From Haloarcula salinisoli (lineage in GTDB: Archaea > Halobacteriota > Halobacteria > Halobacteriales > Haloarculaceae): 64,000 bases of DNA. The DNA is taken from positions 124,001 to 188,000 of the forward strand of contig NZ_RKLQ01000002.1 in assembly GCF_019599405.1 (NCBI RefSeq). The letters are read 5' to 3'. This document shows positions 51,257 to 59,920 of the stretch, one piece after another. Numbering within the stretch: the stretch's first letter is position 1; every line of letters begins with the position of its first letter. The notes beneath the pieces are model-generated. The model was not told the DNA's origin. It did no database searches and saw nothing but the letters and a program-made list of their open reading frames with translations. Both the position numbers and the translations under genes were made by a program.

Positions 51257-52318
51257 ATGGACGAGATCACATTCGCCGTACTCGGCACCGGTGGTATCGG
51301 TCGACGAACGCTCGAAGTCTCGACGGAGAAGGAGGGGCTGACGCCCGTCGCGGCCTGTGACCGCCACGGGGTCGCCATCGACCACGGCGGACTCGACGTG
51401 GACGAACTGCTCGCGGCGACGGAGGGGAACATCGCCAGCGACCCCGAGGACCGGGTCTCGACGGACGGCGGCGGCGCGGCCGCGGCGGGGGTCAAGCAGA
51501 CCGGCGAGGACGCCGGTGTCGTCGCCTCGGCCCAGGCCGAACCGACCGAGACGCCCATCGACGACGTCATCGCCGAGAGCGAGGCCATCGACGCCGTGCT
51601 GGTCGCCTTGCCGAACTTCGAACACGACTTCATCCCGCGGGTCGTCGACCGCTTCGCCGAGGCCGACTACTCGGGGACCGTCATCGACGTGCTCAAACGC
51701 TCCAGAGTCATCGACATGCTGGACGACCGGGCCGACGCACTGGAGGCTGCGGGGATGACCGTCGTCTGTGGCGCGGGCGCGACGCCGGGCTTTCTCACCG
51801 GCGCCGCGGCGCTTGCCGCCCAGTCGTTCGTCGAGATCGAGTCCGTCGACATCTGGTGGGGCGTCGGGCTCAAGTCGGGCTACGAGGACAACCGCGGGAC
51901 CGTCCGCGAGGACATCGCGCACCTGCCCGACTACGACATCGAGGACGCACGCGAGATGAGCGAGGCCGAGATAGAGGCCGTCATCGACGAGCACGACGGC
52001 GTCATCGAGTTCGAGGACATGGAACACGCCGACGACGTGTTGCTTGAGCGGGCGGGCATCTGTGACGCCGAGGACGTCACCGTCGGCGGCATCCTCGACC
52101 TGACCGCCGACGAGAAGCCCACGACGACGACGGTCAGCGTCACGGGGCGGACCTTCGACGGCGAGACGGGGACGAACACGTTCCAGCTCGACGACGACAC
52201 CAGCATGGAGGCCAACGTCAACGGCCCGGCGCTTGGCTACATGAAGGCGGGCGTCCGGCGCAACCGGGCCGGCGAGTACGGCGTGTTCGGCCCCGGCGAA
52301 CTGATGCCGGGCTTTTAG
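51257..52318 (+). CDS. bioU: (S)-8-amino-7-oxononanoate transaminating enzyme BioU (suicide lysine type)
   Basis: 353 residues. A Rossmann start (FAVLGTGGIGRRTLEVS) and saccharopine-dehydrogenase-like body. It is the first gene of bioU-bioF-bioD, and no bioA is present. BioU, known from cyanobacteria and found in haloarchaea, converts KAPA to DAPA by giving up the amino group of an active-site lysine, so each enzyme works once. The candidate lysine here is Lys147 (VIDVLKRSRVID). The assignment rests on length, fold, operon position and the missing BioA. Confidence 0.8.
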   Translation: MDEITFAVLGTGGIGRRTLEVSTEKEGLTPVAACDRHGVAIDHGGLDVDELLAATEGNIASDPEDRVSTDGGGAAAAGVKQTGEDAGVVASAQAEPTETPIDDVIAESEAIDAVLVALPNFEHDFIPRVVDRFAEADYSGTVIDVLKRSRVIDMLDDRADALEAAGMTVVCGAGATPGFLTGAAALAAQSFVEIESVDIWWGVGLKSGYEDNRGTVREDIAHLPDYDIEDAREMSEAEIEAVIDEHDGVIEFEDMEHADDVLLERAGICDAEDVTVGGILDLTADEKPTTTTVSVTGRTFDGETGTNTFQLDDDTSMEANVNGPALGYMKAGVRRNRAGEYGVFGPGELMPGF

Positions 52319-53539
52319 ATGTCCGAGGAGGCGTCTACCGTGGGCCACGGCTTCGACCTGTCGGCCCGACTGGCCGAGCGCGAGGCGAAGGGGCTGCGTC
52401 GGGAGCTGACGCCGGTCGAGCGGGTCGCCCCGTCGAGTCGCGTCGCCCCGGACCCGAAGGGGGGCGAGCCAGCGTTCGACGACCCGAGCGCGCTCGTCTT
52501 CGCGGCCAACGACTACCTCGGACTGGCGGCCGACGAGCGCGTCCAGGACGCGGCCGCCAGGGCCGCCCGCGAGGTCGGGACGGGGGCCGGCGCCAGCCGC
52601 CTGGTGACCGGCGACACGCCCGTCCACCGGCGGCTGGAACGGGCGATTGCGGAGACCAAGGGGACCGAGCGGGCGCTCGTGTTCTCCTCGGGCTACGCCA
52701 CGAACGTCGGCGTGCTGACCGCGCTGGCGCCCGACGTGGTGTTCTCGGACGCCTTGAACCACGCCAGCGTCATCGACGGCTGTCGCTTCGCCGGCGCCGA
52801 GACGGTCGTCTACGACCACTGCGACACCGCGGACCTGGCGGCGAAACTCGCCGAGCGCGACCGCGGCGGCGACGGCGAGTCCTGGCTGGTGGTCACCGAC
52901 TCCGTGTTCAGCATGGACGGTGACGTGGCGCCGCTCTCGGAACTCTCTGACCTTGCCGACGAGTACGACGCGTGGCTGATGGTCGACGAGGCCCACGCGA
53001 CGGGGCTGTACGACGACGGTGGCGGCATCGTCCAGCGCGAGGGGCTCGCCGACCGCGTCGACGTCCAGATGGGGACCTTATCGAAGGCACTGGCCGCCCA
53101 GGGCGGCTACGTCGCCGGGAGCGAGGCGCTGGTCGAACATCTCAGCAACGTCGCCCGGTCGTTCGTCTTCTCGACGGGGCTTGCTCCGCCCGCGGCGGCC
53201 GCGGCGACCAGGGCGCTCGAAATCGCACGCGAGGGCGACCGACGGCGGCGGCTCTGGGATATCGTGGCCCGGTTGCGCGAGGGGCTCGAAGACCTGGGCT
53301 ACGAGGTGCGTGGCTCGACCCAGATTCTCCCCGTGGTCGTCGGCGACCGCGCCGATACGATGGCCCTGGCCGAGTGTCTCCGCGAGCGGGGCGTCCTCGC
53401 GCCGGGCATCCGACCACCCACGGTGCCCGAGGGGACCAGCCGAATCCGGCTGGCCCCCATGGCGACCCACACCGACGAGCAGGTCGAGCAGTGCCTGCGC
53501 GCCCTCGGCGAGGCCAGCCGGGAGGTCGGGCGCCGATGA
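52319..53539 (+). CDS. bioF: 8-amino-7-oxononanoate synthase
   Basis: 406 residues, alpha-oxoamine synthase family of PLP enzymes. It joins pimeloyl thioester and alanine to KAPA. It shows GAGASRLVTGDTPVHRRLE, SDALNHASVIDG, MVDEAHATGLYDD and the PLP lysine in MGTLSKALAAQGGYVAG. Its ATG directly follows the bioU TAG (no gap). The N-terminal 40 residues are variable in the family. Confidence 0.94.
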   Translation: MSEEASTVGHGFDLSARLAEREAKGLRRELTPVERVAPSSRVAPDPKGGEPAFDDPSALVFAANDYLGLAADERVQDAAARAAREVGTGAGASRLVTGDTPVHRRLERAIAETKGTERALVFSSGYATNVGVLTALAPDVVFSDALNHASVIDGCRFAGAETVVYDHCDTADLAAKLAERDRGGDGESWLVVTDSVFSMDGDVAPLSELSDLADEYDAWLMVDEAHATGLYDDGGGIVQREGLADRVDVQMGTLSKALAAQGGYVAGSEALVEHLSNVARSFVFSTGLAPPAAAAATRALEIAREGDRRRRLWDIVARLREGLEDLGYEVRGSTQILPVVVGDRADTMALAECLRERGVLAPGIRPPTVPEGTSRIRLAPMATHTDEQVEQCLRALGEASREVGRR

Positions 53540-54207
53540 CCGGCGACTTCGCGGTCGTGGGCACCGGGACCGGCGTCGGCAAGACCGTCGTGACCGCGGG
53601 GCTGGTCGGCTGGCTCCGCGAGGAGGGGGTCGACGCGACCGCGGTCAAACCCTGTCAGACCGGCTATCCGCCGGACGACGACGCGGCCTACGTCGCCGAG
53701 GCCTGTGGGACCGACGACGCCGCGACCTGTCTCCGGCGGCTCGAACCGGCGCTGGCGCCCGCGGTCGCCGCCGAGCAGGTCGATGCGGAGCTTCCCTACG
53801 ACGAGATTCGGGCGGGCTGTGCCCACATACTAGAGGGGAGCGAGGTCGGCGTCGTCGAGGGTATCGGTGGCCTGCGCGTCCCGCTGGCCGGGGGCCGCGA
53901 AGTACTCGACCTCGTGGCGGACCTGGCTATCCCGGTCGTCATCGTCGCCCGCTCGGGGCTCGGCACGCTGAACCACACGGCCCTGACCGTCGCGGCGCTC
54001 GACCGGCGCTCGGTGCCCGTCAGCGGCGTCGTCCTCAACGAGTACGAGGGCGCGACGACTGCCGAACGGACGAACCCAGCGGTCATCGAGCGCATGACGG
54101 GCGAGTCCGTCGCCACGCTCCCGCCACTGGCGACCGGCAAGCCCACAGCGGTCGTCGACGGTGTCAGGAATCACGTCCCGCGGTCGCTGGTGCCGGCCTT
54201 CGAGTGA
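53536..54207 (+). CDS. bioD: ATP-dependent dethiobiotin synthetase
   Basis: 223 residues. P-loop GTGTGVGKTVVTAGL, the conserved VKPCQTGYPPDD, GVVEGIGGLRVPL and VVIVARSGLGTLNHTALT. It closes the ureido ring of dethiobiotin from DAPA and CO2. The ATG overlaps the bioF stop by 4 bases (ATGA). bioB is not in the window. Third and last gene of the operon. Confidence 0.94.
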   Translation: MTGDFAVVGTGTGVGKTVVTAGLVGWLREEGVDATAVKPCQTGYPPDDDAAYVAEACGTDDAATCLRRLEPALAPAVAAEQVDAELPYDEIRAGCAHILEGSEVGVVEGIGGLRVPLAGGREVLDLVADLAIPVVIVARSGLGTLNHTALTVAALDRRSVPVSGVVLNEYEGATTAERTNPAVIERMTGESVATLPPLATGKPTAVVDGVRNHVPRSLVPAFE

Positions 54208-54430
54208 CGGGAACGGAGCGGTGAAGCCCGGGGACCGTACCCGTTCCCGGCATCGCCGCGACCGCCGGACGCCGAATCTCCACTCGAAGCAGAGGGGTGT
54301 GAAAACACGTGCCACACCACGCCCGGCAGCTGTGCCCGACGTGGTGGGCAACCGCCCGGCTCGCTGTCGGAGTCGCTCGCGTAGCGGGGGTGGTCGCTCG
54401 GATAGCGGTTCCGGGAGCGGGCCTAGCCCG

Positions 54431-55141
54431 CTAGTTCGTGTTCGGGTCGCCGTCCTCACCGGGTTCGACCGCGTCGACGCCCTCGGCGGCCTCGACCGCC
54501 TCGGTCACCTTCTCGGTGTCGACGTGCCAGCGGTCGACGTCCGAGTCGAAGTCGGCCAGCCGGTTCGAGACGCGCATCTTCAGGTCGTCGTCGTTGACGT
54601 TGACCTCGAAGACGTATTCCGGGGCCTCCTCGTCGCCGATGCGCCGGAGGTTCGCGCTCACGAGCGGGTTGTCGAAGTAGTAGGGCGCGATCTGTGTCAT
54701 CACGTTGCGGTAGACCGTGTCCTCGACCTTGCGCAGCGCCTTCCGTCCGGCCGAGTCGGCCGCGCGGGCGACGTAATCGACGGACTCGCCCCACTTGTCG
54801 ATAGCCTCGTCGGGTTCGTCGAGGTTCTCGTAGGACTCCGAGAGCTTCTCGCCGGCTTTCTGGAGGTCCTCGTCGGGCTCCTTGCCGGCCTGCTCCCCCT
54901 TGCCCTCGTCGATGCTGGCCTGTTCGGCCGTCTTCTCGTTGACGTCCTCGTCGAGGCGTTCGTGGGTCTTGGGCCGCCAGTCGTCGAACTCCGCCAGGGC
55001 GTCGTCGTCGATGTCCGCCTCGACCTCCTCGTCGCCGAGCACATCCTGGAGTGCCTGCGTGATGCGCTCGCCGTGCTCGACCACGTCGACCCAGCCGCCG
55101 TGTGTCTTGAATCCTGAGACGCTCTCTTCGATATCTGCCAT
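54431..55141 (-). CDS. Conserved haloarchaeal acidic protein (possibly DUF5828)
   Basis: 236 residues, highly acidic and predicted mainly alpha-helical (EHGERITQALQDVLGDEEVE, a Lys/Glu-rich middle with KTAEQASIDEGKGEQAGKE). The C-terminal third (TVYRNVMTQIAPYYFDNPLVSANLRRI ... YVFEVNVNDDDLKMRVSNRL) looks like a folded alpha/beta domain. I recall similar haloarchaeal proteins as DUF5828. Function unknown. ATG 55141 is the first start after the probable promoter CTTAACCAGTC (minus strand, about 55195-55205). Confidence 0.65.
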   Translation of the reverse strand: MADIEESVSGFKTHGGWVDVVEHGERITQALQDVLGDEEVEADIDDDALAEFDDWRPKTHERLDEDVNEKTAEQASIDEGKGEQAGKEPDEDLQKAGEKLSESYENLDEPDEAIDKWGESVDYVARAADSAGRKALRKVEDTVYRNVMTQIAPYYFDNPLVSANLRRIGDEEAPEYVFEVNVNDDDLKMRVSNRLADFDSDVDRWHVDTEKVTEAVEAAEGVDAVEPGEDGDPNTN

Positions 55142-55316
55142 TGTAGAAAGTACGGACGGTGTGGTACCGTGTGGTCGGTAGTTGTCGCCGGGACTGGTTA
55201 AGCGTTTCCGCCGCGGCGTCGGCCGGCAGGCAGGCGGCCGACGAGCGTGTGACCGAGGGTCACGACGCGGCGGCCGGTTGTTCCGTTTATCCGTCTCCTC
55301 CACCTATCCAGTACTG

Positions 55317-56009
55317 ATGCCATCTGCACTATTCGTAGTCAGCGAGGAAGGTTACTGGGGCGAGGAATGTATCGAGCCGCTCACCACACTCACCGACGCG
55401 GGCGTCGACATCGAGGTCGCCACACCGAGTGGCAGCCCACCGGTCATCGACGAGCGCTCCGTCGACCCCGAGGAGGTCGGCGAGGAGACCGCCGAACGCT
55501 GTATGTCGGTCCACGAGAACGACGAGCGCCTGAACGACCCGACGCCCATCGCGCAGGTCGACGCCGGCGACTACGACGCCGTCGTCTTCCCGGGCGGCCA
55601 CGGCACCGAGTGGGACGTCAACCAGGACCGTGACGCGCGCCGGCTCCTGCGGGACGCCGTGGCCCACGAGGACGGCAAAGCGATGGTCGTCTGTCACGCC
55701 GTCGGCATCCTGGCCTTTACCAGGGAGAGCACCGGCGACTTCCTCGTCGACGGACGCTCCGTGACTGGGTTCCCCAACGAGTGGGAGGAGGGTATCGTCG
55801 ACGACAACGGCCGGATGCCCGACGGCCGCAAGCTCCCCTACTGGGTCGAGGACGAGGTGAAAGCCGCCGGGGGCGAGTGGGACGCCGAACTCGACGAAGA
55901 CACCAGCGTCACCGTCGACGGCGACCTCGTCACGGCCCGGGGCCCGCCCTCCTCGGCCGAGGCCGCCCGGACCCTGCTCGAGGAGCTCGGCGTCGAGCAG
56001 CCGGCCTAA
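55317..56009 (+). CDS. DJ-1/PfpI (Hsp31-like) family protein
   Basis: 230 residues of the type 1 glutamine-amidotransferase-like fold. [12 protein letters not shown] and the nucleophile elbow VVCHAVGIL (Cys with following His) are visible; [17 protein letters not shown] holds the Glu that usually activates the Cys. Hsp31-type members act as glyoxalase III or in protein repair. A TATA-like CGTTTATCC at 55284-55292 supports the leaderless ATG at 55317 over the upstream frame. Confidence 0.85.
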   Translation: MPSALFVVSEEGYWGEECIEPLTTLTDAGVDIEVATPSGSPPVIDERSVDPEEVGEETAERCMSVHENDERLNDPTPIAQVDAGDYDAVVFPGGHGTEWDVNQDRDARRLLRDAVAHEDGKAMVVCHAVGILAFTRESTGDFLVDGRSVTGFPNEWEEGIVDDNGRMPDGRKLPYWVEDEVKAAGGEWDAELDEDTSVTVDGDLVTARGPPSSAEAARTLLEELGVEQPA

Positions 56010-56065
56010 GCCGGACAGACACTGTCCCCGTCAGCGTTTACTCCCCACCCGCCGAGAACCACCGT

Positions 56066-56743
56066 ATGGCACTCGAACGGCGCGGTGACGCCTCGCTGGT
56101 CACCCACGCGCTCGCGAGAGACGAGCTCTCACGGCTGCGCGAGAAAGACACCGAACAGGTCGAGTTCCGGAAGGGGCTCGTCCGACTGGGCCACCTCTGT
56201 GGCTACGAGATAATCGACGGGCGCATGGAGACCGAGTACGTCGAGATAGAGACGCCGCTGACGACGACGATGGGCGAGCGCGTGACGGGGCTTGACGACG
56301 TGGTCATCGTCAACGTTCTCCGGGCAGCGACCCCCTTCGTCGAGGGGTTGCTCAAGGCGTTCCCCCGGGCCCGCCAGGGCGTCATCTCGGCGAGTCGGGA
56401 CGAGTCGACCGGGATGAACGAGGACGGCCAGTTCCCCATCTCCGTCGACTACGTGAAACTGCCCGACATCGAGCCCGACGACACCGTCATCGTCGCCGAC
56501 CCGATGCTGGCGACGGGCTCTACCATGTCGGCGGTCCTCGAACACATCACCGACCAGGGGGCTGACCCCGACGGCCTCATCGTCCTCTCGGCGGTGGCGG
56601 CCCCGCCCGGCATCGTCCGTGTGGCCGACTCGTTCCCCGAGGTCGACCTGTTGACCGTCGCCATCGACGACGAACTCAACGAGGAGGGCTTTATCGTCCC
56701 GGGGCTGGGCGATGCCGGAGACCGGGCGTTCCGGACGACCTGA
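56066..56743 (+). CDS. upp: Uracil phosphoribosyltransferase
   Basis: 225 residues. PRPP-binding loop [37 protein letters not shown] near the middle and the uracil-binding end [19 protein letters not shown]. It salvages uracil to UMP with PRPP. A GCGTTTACTCCC element about 27 bases upstream supports the ATG at 56066. A single gene, following the DJ-1-family gene by 56 bases. Confidence 0.94.
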   Translation: MALERRGDASLVTHALARDELSRLREKDTEQVEFRKGLVRLGHLCGYEIIDGRMETEYVEIETPLTTTMGERVTGLDDVVIVNVLRAATPFVEGLLKAFPRARQGVISASRDESTGMNEDGQFPISVDYVKLPDIEPDDTVIVADPMLATGSTMSAVLEHITDQGADPDGLIVLSAVAAPPGIVRVADSFPEVDLLTVAIDDELNEEGFIVPGLGDAGDRAFRTT

Positions 56744-56815
56744 CCCCGGTAGTCCGAGTCGAAACCGCTTTTAGGTGGGTGTGTCTATGACGGATATCTC
56801 GGTCGTTCGCGGCGT

Positions 56816-56843
56816 TTCGAACCCCCTTTCTTCCGCTGGAAAC
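56816..56843 (-). other. Origin-recognition-box-like motif (isolated)
   Basis: On the minus strand the sequence starts TTTCCAGCGGAA, then GAAAGGGGGTTCGAAA. It resembles the archaeal ORB/mini-ORB pattern bound by Orc1/Cdc6 (TTTCCA-N-N-GGAA followed by a G-tract). I see one copy, and no cdc6 gene in the window. It is in the 203-base gap between upp and the YigZ-type gene. Confidence 0.35.
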
Positions 56844-56946
56844 CCGTAGACAGCGGTGGTTTTTCTCTCCATCCGAAATGTAGAATCGTTTTGGGCATTA
56901 GCTTTCAAGTTGCCGTCAGTATCGACGTCGGCCCGACCTGTCGCGC

Positions 56947-57552
56947 TCAGTGGTCGGTCTCGATGTCGGCCCGGCCGCTGGTCGCGCTGCGGACGCGGTC
57001 CCGGAGTCCGCTCCCCTCGGCCGTCGGCACCCGGACGGTGAAGGTCACGTCGGTCTCGTACTCGGCGGAAAAGTCCACGTCGGCGGACTCCAGCAGGCTC
57101 CGCACGCTGCCCGAATCGTCGTATTCGACGGTGACGACGAAGCGCTCGTGGGGGACCGACTCGACGACGCCGGCGGCGTCGACTCCCTCCTTGACCGCCC
57201 GCGAGTACGAGCGGGCCAGCCCGCCCACGCCGAGGTTCGTCCCGCCGTAGTATCTGGTGACGACGGCGACGACGTTCGCTATCTCGCGCTGCTGGAGGAC
57301 GTTCAGCGCCGGCTTGCCCGCGCTCCCGCTGGGTTCGGCGTCGTCGCTCGAATACTCCCGGAACGGTTCGGCCCGCACTCGGTAGGCCGGCACGTTGTGG
57401 GTCGCGTCGGCGTACGCCTCGCGAATCTCCTCGACGAACGCCTCGGCCGCGTCGACGGTCTCGACTGGCGCGACGTGGCCGATGAACTCCGAGCCCTGTA
57501 CCTCGAAGCTGGCGGCGGCCCGCTCGGCGACGGTCCGATAGCTGTCTGCCAC
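56947..57552 (-). CDS. YigZ/IMPACT (UPF0029) family protein
   Basis: 201 residues. The UPF0029 signature is present: ATHNVPAYRVRAEP, the block SSDDAEPSGSAGKPALNVLQ, VVAVVTRYYGGTNLGVGGLARSYS, followed by a C-terminal ferredoxin-like domain. Functions are unclear in this family; the eukaryotic relative IMPACT modulates Gcn2, and bacterial YigZ binds nucleic acids in some reports. The ATG at 57552 gives a family-length protein. The 2Fe-2S ferredoxin gene is upstream on the same strand. Confidence 0.88.
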   Translation of the reverse strand: MADSYRTVAERAAASFEVQGSEFIGHVAPVETVDAAEAFVEEIREAYADATHNVPAYRVRAEPFREYSSDDAEPSGSAGKPALNVLQQREIANVVAVVTRYYGGTNLGVGGLARSYSRAVKEGVDAAGVVESVPHERFVVTVEYDDSGSVRSLLESADVDFSAEYETDVTFTVRVPTAEGSGLRDRVRSATSGRADIETDH

Positions 57553-57584
57553 GTTCGGCGGTAGTCGCGCCCGCCGAATAGCCC

Positions 57585-57950
57585 TTACCGTTGCTCGTCA
57601 TGGGTCGGGGCCACGTCGGTGTCGTCGGGCTGCCGACTCCCCCACATCCGTTTATCGAGCAACTGCACACGCATCCCCTCGCGCACCCGGAGCTGGCAGG
57701 ACAGCCGCGGATAGCCAAAGCGCTCGGCGAGGTCGTCGTGCCAGTGGTCGGGCTCAGGCGGCTCGGCCAGCCGGACGCCACAGGTCGCACAGAGCCCGTT
57801 GCCGCCGCAGTTGAGCCGACGCGCGTAGCGGCCGTGTGGGGACAGCTCCGCATCGAGGAGCACGTCGCGGAGAATCGACCCCGCTGGCGCGGTCAGTTCC
57901 CGGGTCTCGCCATCGGGCGTCTCGACGGTGATGGTGACGGGGTGGGACAT
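57585..57950 (-). CDS. 2Fe-2S ferredoxin-type protein
   Basis: 121 residues. The plant-type cluster motif is CGGNGLCATCG (Cys-x5-Cys-x2-Cys) with a later Cys in YPRLSCQLRV. N-terminal TVETPDGETRELTAPAG is the usual beta-grasp start. A likely electron carrier for reductases, one possible donor for NasA or NirA, although the main haloarchaeal ferredoxin is normally a different acidic protein. MSHPVTITV at 57950 is chosen over the ATG six codons upstream. Confidence 0.88.
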   Translation of the reverse strand: MSHPVTITVETPDGETRELTAPAGSILRDVLLDAELSPHGRYARRLNCGGNGLCATCGVRLAEPPEPDHWHDDLAERFGYPRLSCQLRVREGMRVQLLDKRMWGSRQPDDTDVAPTHDEQR

Positions 57951-58002
57951 ATCATATCGTCCCGCCACACGGACAAAAACGGTCGTAGTGGATGTGGCCG
58001 CC

Positions 58003-58191
58003 CTATTCTTCCAGCCGGTCGAGACGGGATTCGAGGTCGTCGATGCGCTCGTCGTAGCCGTACTTCCCGTCGTAGAAGTGATAGACGGCGACGGCGATGA
58101 GCGCCGGGACGCCGAGATACAACAGCGCGGTCATGAGTATCACGAGCAGTTCTGTCACGCCGGGGATGCCGACCGCGAGTGGAGGGTACAT
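58003..58191 (-). CDS. Small membrane protein with coiled-coil tail (62 residues)
   Basis: An N-terminal hydrophobic part (about 12-45, one or two helices: ELLVILMTALLYLGVPALIAV) is followed by a charged helix DERIDDLESRLDRLEE with heptad spacing. Likely membrane-anchored with a cytoplasmic coiled coil. Not recognised. The gene starts about 56 bases downstream of the ACT-domain gene on the same strand and may be in its operon. Confidence 0.65.
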   Translation of the reverse strand: MYPPLAVGIPGVTELLVILMTALLYLGVPALIAVAVYHFYDGKYGYDERIDDLESRLDRLEE

Positions 58192-58247
58192 GCGTGCCCT
58201 GGCTCGCGGCGGGAGAATAAAAGTCCCGTTGACAGGTTCCGTTCGAG

Positions 58248-58751
58248 TCAGGCCAGCTCGATAGTGCGGACGAACGCCATCTCCCGCAGTTCGTTGATGA
58301 GCTCGCCGGGAAGGGCCTCGTCGGTGATGACGTACAGTTTGGGGTCGTCGGTGAACTCCGGGTCCTCGGAGAGGACCTGCCGGATGGAGATGTCCCGCTC
58401 GGCGATAGCACCCGTCACCCGCGAGACGATGCCGGACTCGTCGGCCGCCCGCACCGAGATGGTGATGGCGGTCAAATCGAGCACCGGCGCGAGGTCCAGC
58501 AGACTGGGAACGGCCGAGATGTTCCGGAAGATGCGACGCAACTCGTCGTCGGCGAGGATGGCGTCCGTCGTGGCGTTGACGACCCGGCGGTCGACGCCGA
58601 CTTCGCGGGCAATACCGGTGTTGGGTATCTCGATACCGCCCGAGACCACCCGCCCCTCTTCGTTGACCGAGAACCCCCGCTCTAGCAGCAGACGGATGAC
58701 GGCCTGCTGGCCCGGAGAGTCCTCGAACTTCTCCATTATCTCGTCGAACAT
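58248..58751 (-). CDS. ACT-domain regulator of amino-acid metabolism
   Basis: 167 residues. An N-terminal helix-turn-helix (SPGQQAVIRLLLERGFSVNE ... IPNTGIAREVGVDRRVVNATTDAI) and a C-terminal ACT domain (LTAITISVRAADESGIVSRV ... AIAERDISIRQVLSED). This architecture is common in archaeal proteins annotated as regulators of amino acid metabolism. An effector is probably an amino acid. ATG 58751 is the natural start. Confidence 0.85.
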   Translation of the reverse strand: MFDEIMEKFEDSPGQQAVIRLLLERGFSVNEEGRVVSGGIEIPNTGIAREVGVDRRVVNATTDAILADDELRRIFRNISAVPSLLDLAPVLDLTAITISVRAADESGIVSRVTGAIAERDISIRQVLSEDPEFTDDPKLYVITDEALPGELINELREMAFVRTIELA

Positions 58752-58932
58752 ACCGGAGTCATCGGTGGCGGCGCGTTTCGCTCTTGGGGTCTCAGAAGGC
58801 GAACGAACGCGTGGGTTCGTTCTCGCCGCGTCTGTTCTCTCACAGCCCCGGGGACCGAAAGCGAGAGACCGAATCGAGCGAGTCCAGCGGTGATCGGTGG
58901 CGCTGGCTCGTCCGGCCGAACCGCGACCGCTC

Positions 58933-59784
58933 TCAGAACGTGATATCGTTGCCTCGTATCGTCACGATGACCTGTTTGCCTTCCAGGCTGATATCCTGGA
59001 CGGTGCCCCCCTGTCCGGTTGCGGCGGCGTTGACCCTTCCCTTTCGGTTCTCGTACACGTCGGTGGCCTCGGATTCGGAGTCGAACATGTACGCCAGTGT
59101 GGCTTCCGTGGTCCCGTCGACCTTCTCGACAGAGAGCCCGGTTCGCGCGGGCTCCAGTCCCGTCGGCGACTGGAACGTGCCCTCGGTCGCGTACACAATC
59201 GTCCGCCCGGCCATTGTCGAGAGGAACGTCCGCCAGTCCTCGTCGTTCTCGCCGAGCGGCGGCGTCTCACCGACTCGCCTGTCGAGGACGGGCTCGTACT
59301 CGCCGAGTATGGAGACGCCGTCGCCGAACGCCATCTCGGAGTCGACGGTGGTGTACCCCTGGTAGGAGTCCATCTGGAACCACCAGAAGTCGTTGTTCGA
59401 CCGGATCGTCTCCGCGTCGAACGAGCCCGTCAGAACCGACACTTCGTATTCGGAGTCGTCCATGAGCCCGACAAGATGCGAGATGTCGTCTTCCGCGACA
59501 CCGAGCTCGTCGGCGAGCTCGCTCAGGTCCCACTCGTCGTCGGCCAGATCGGGAAACTCCTCGCGGACTCGCTGGGTGTCGATAGAGAGGAGTTCGTGCT
59601 CGCCCGACGTGACGGGTTCGGCCGGCACCCACCCTGTCCACTCCGGCAGCGATTCCGCGGTCTGTAAGGGCTCGTCCGTCCCGTTGGGACTGTCACCGAA
59701 CGGGCTCGAACACCCCGCCAACCCCGCCGTTCCGGCCACACCGAGCGCCTGTAGATACCGACGCCGGCTCGATCGCTCACTCAT
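58933..59784 (-). CDS. Tat lipoprotein, four-member paralogous family (member C)
   Basis: 283 residues. Signal SSRRRYLQALGVAGT and lipobox AGLAGC. The mature part begins WTGWVPAEPVTSGEHELLSID, and keeps VSVLTGSFDAETIRSNNDF, DSYQGYTTVDSEMAFGDGVSI and LDRRVGETPPLGENDEDWR. It is most similar to member D immediately upstream, and more distantly to members A and B at 42.5-44.4 kb. The gap to member D contains a copy of the hisB 3' end, so C arose by tandem duplication. Confidence 0.75.
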   Translation of the reverse strand: MSERSSRRRYLQALGVAGTAGLAGCSSPFGDSPNGTDEPLQTAESLPEWTGWVPAEPVTSGEHELLSIDTQRVREEFPDLADDEWDLSELADELGVAEDDISHLVGLMDDSEYEVSVLTGSFDAETIRSNNDFWWFQMDSYQGYTTVDSEMAFGDGVSILGEYEPVLDRRVGETPPLGENDEDWRTFLSTMAGRTIVYATEGTFQSPTGLEPARTGLSVEKVDGTTEATLAYMFDSESEATDVYENRKGRVNAAATGQGGTVQDISLEGKQVIVTIRGNDITF

Positions 59785-59850
59785 AGGTGGGCGTGCGATC
59801 CCAGCGATTAAAAATCCGCAGGCCAGGCGTCCGAAAAATGCGCAGTCAGA

Positions 59851-59920
59851 GTTCGCATTTCGTGCTGGCCACGTCGCTGCGCCGTTCGTCGATGCGGGTC
59901 GCGTCGTCCAGCGCCCGTGC
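59851..59920 (-). pseudogene. Fossil copy of the hisB 3' end
   Basis: The 70 bases match 60951-61020 (end of hisB) at about nine of ten positions. On the minus strand they encode [20 protein letters not shown] then KCEL and a stop, against ...KGEL in the real hisB. The copy begins at the stop codon of member D and lies just upstream of member C, marking a duplication unit 'hisB tail plus lipoprotein'. Confidence 0.8.

Noticed and set aside
56771-57853. 360-codon frame through the YigZ gene and the upp gap
   Set aside because: Arg-rich shadow of the YigZ gene. Its tail in the gap looks protein-like but has no start codon and covers the ORB-like motif.
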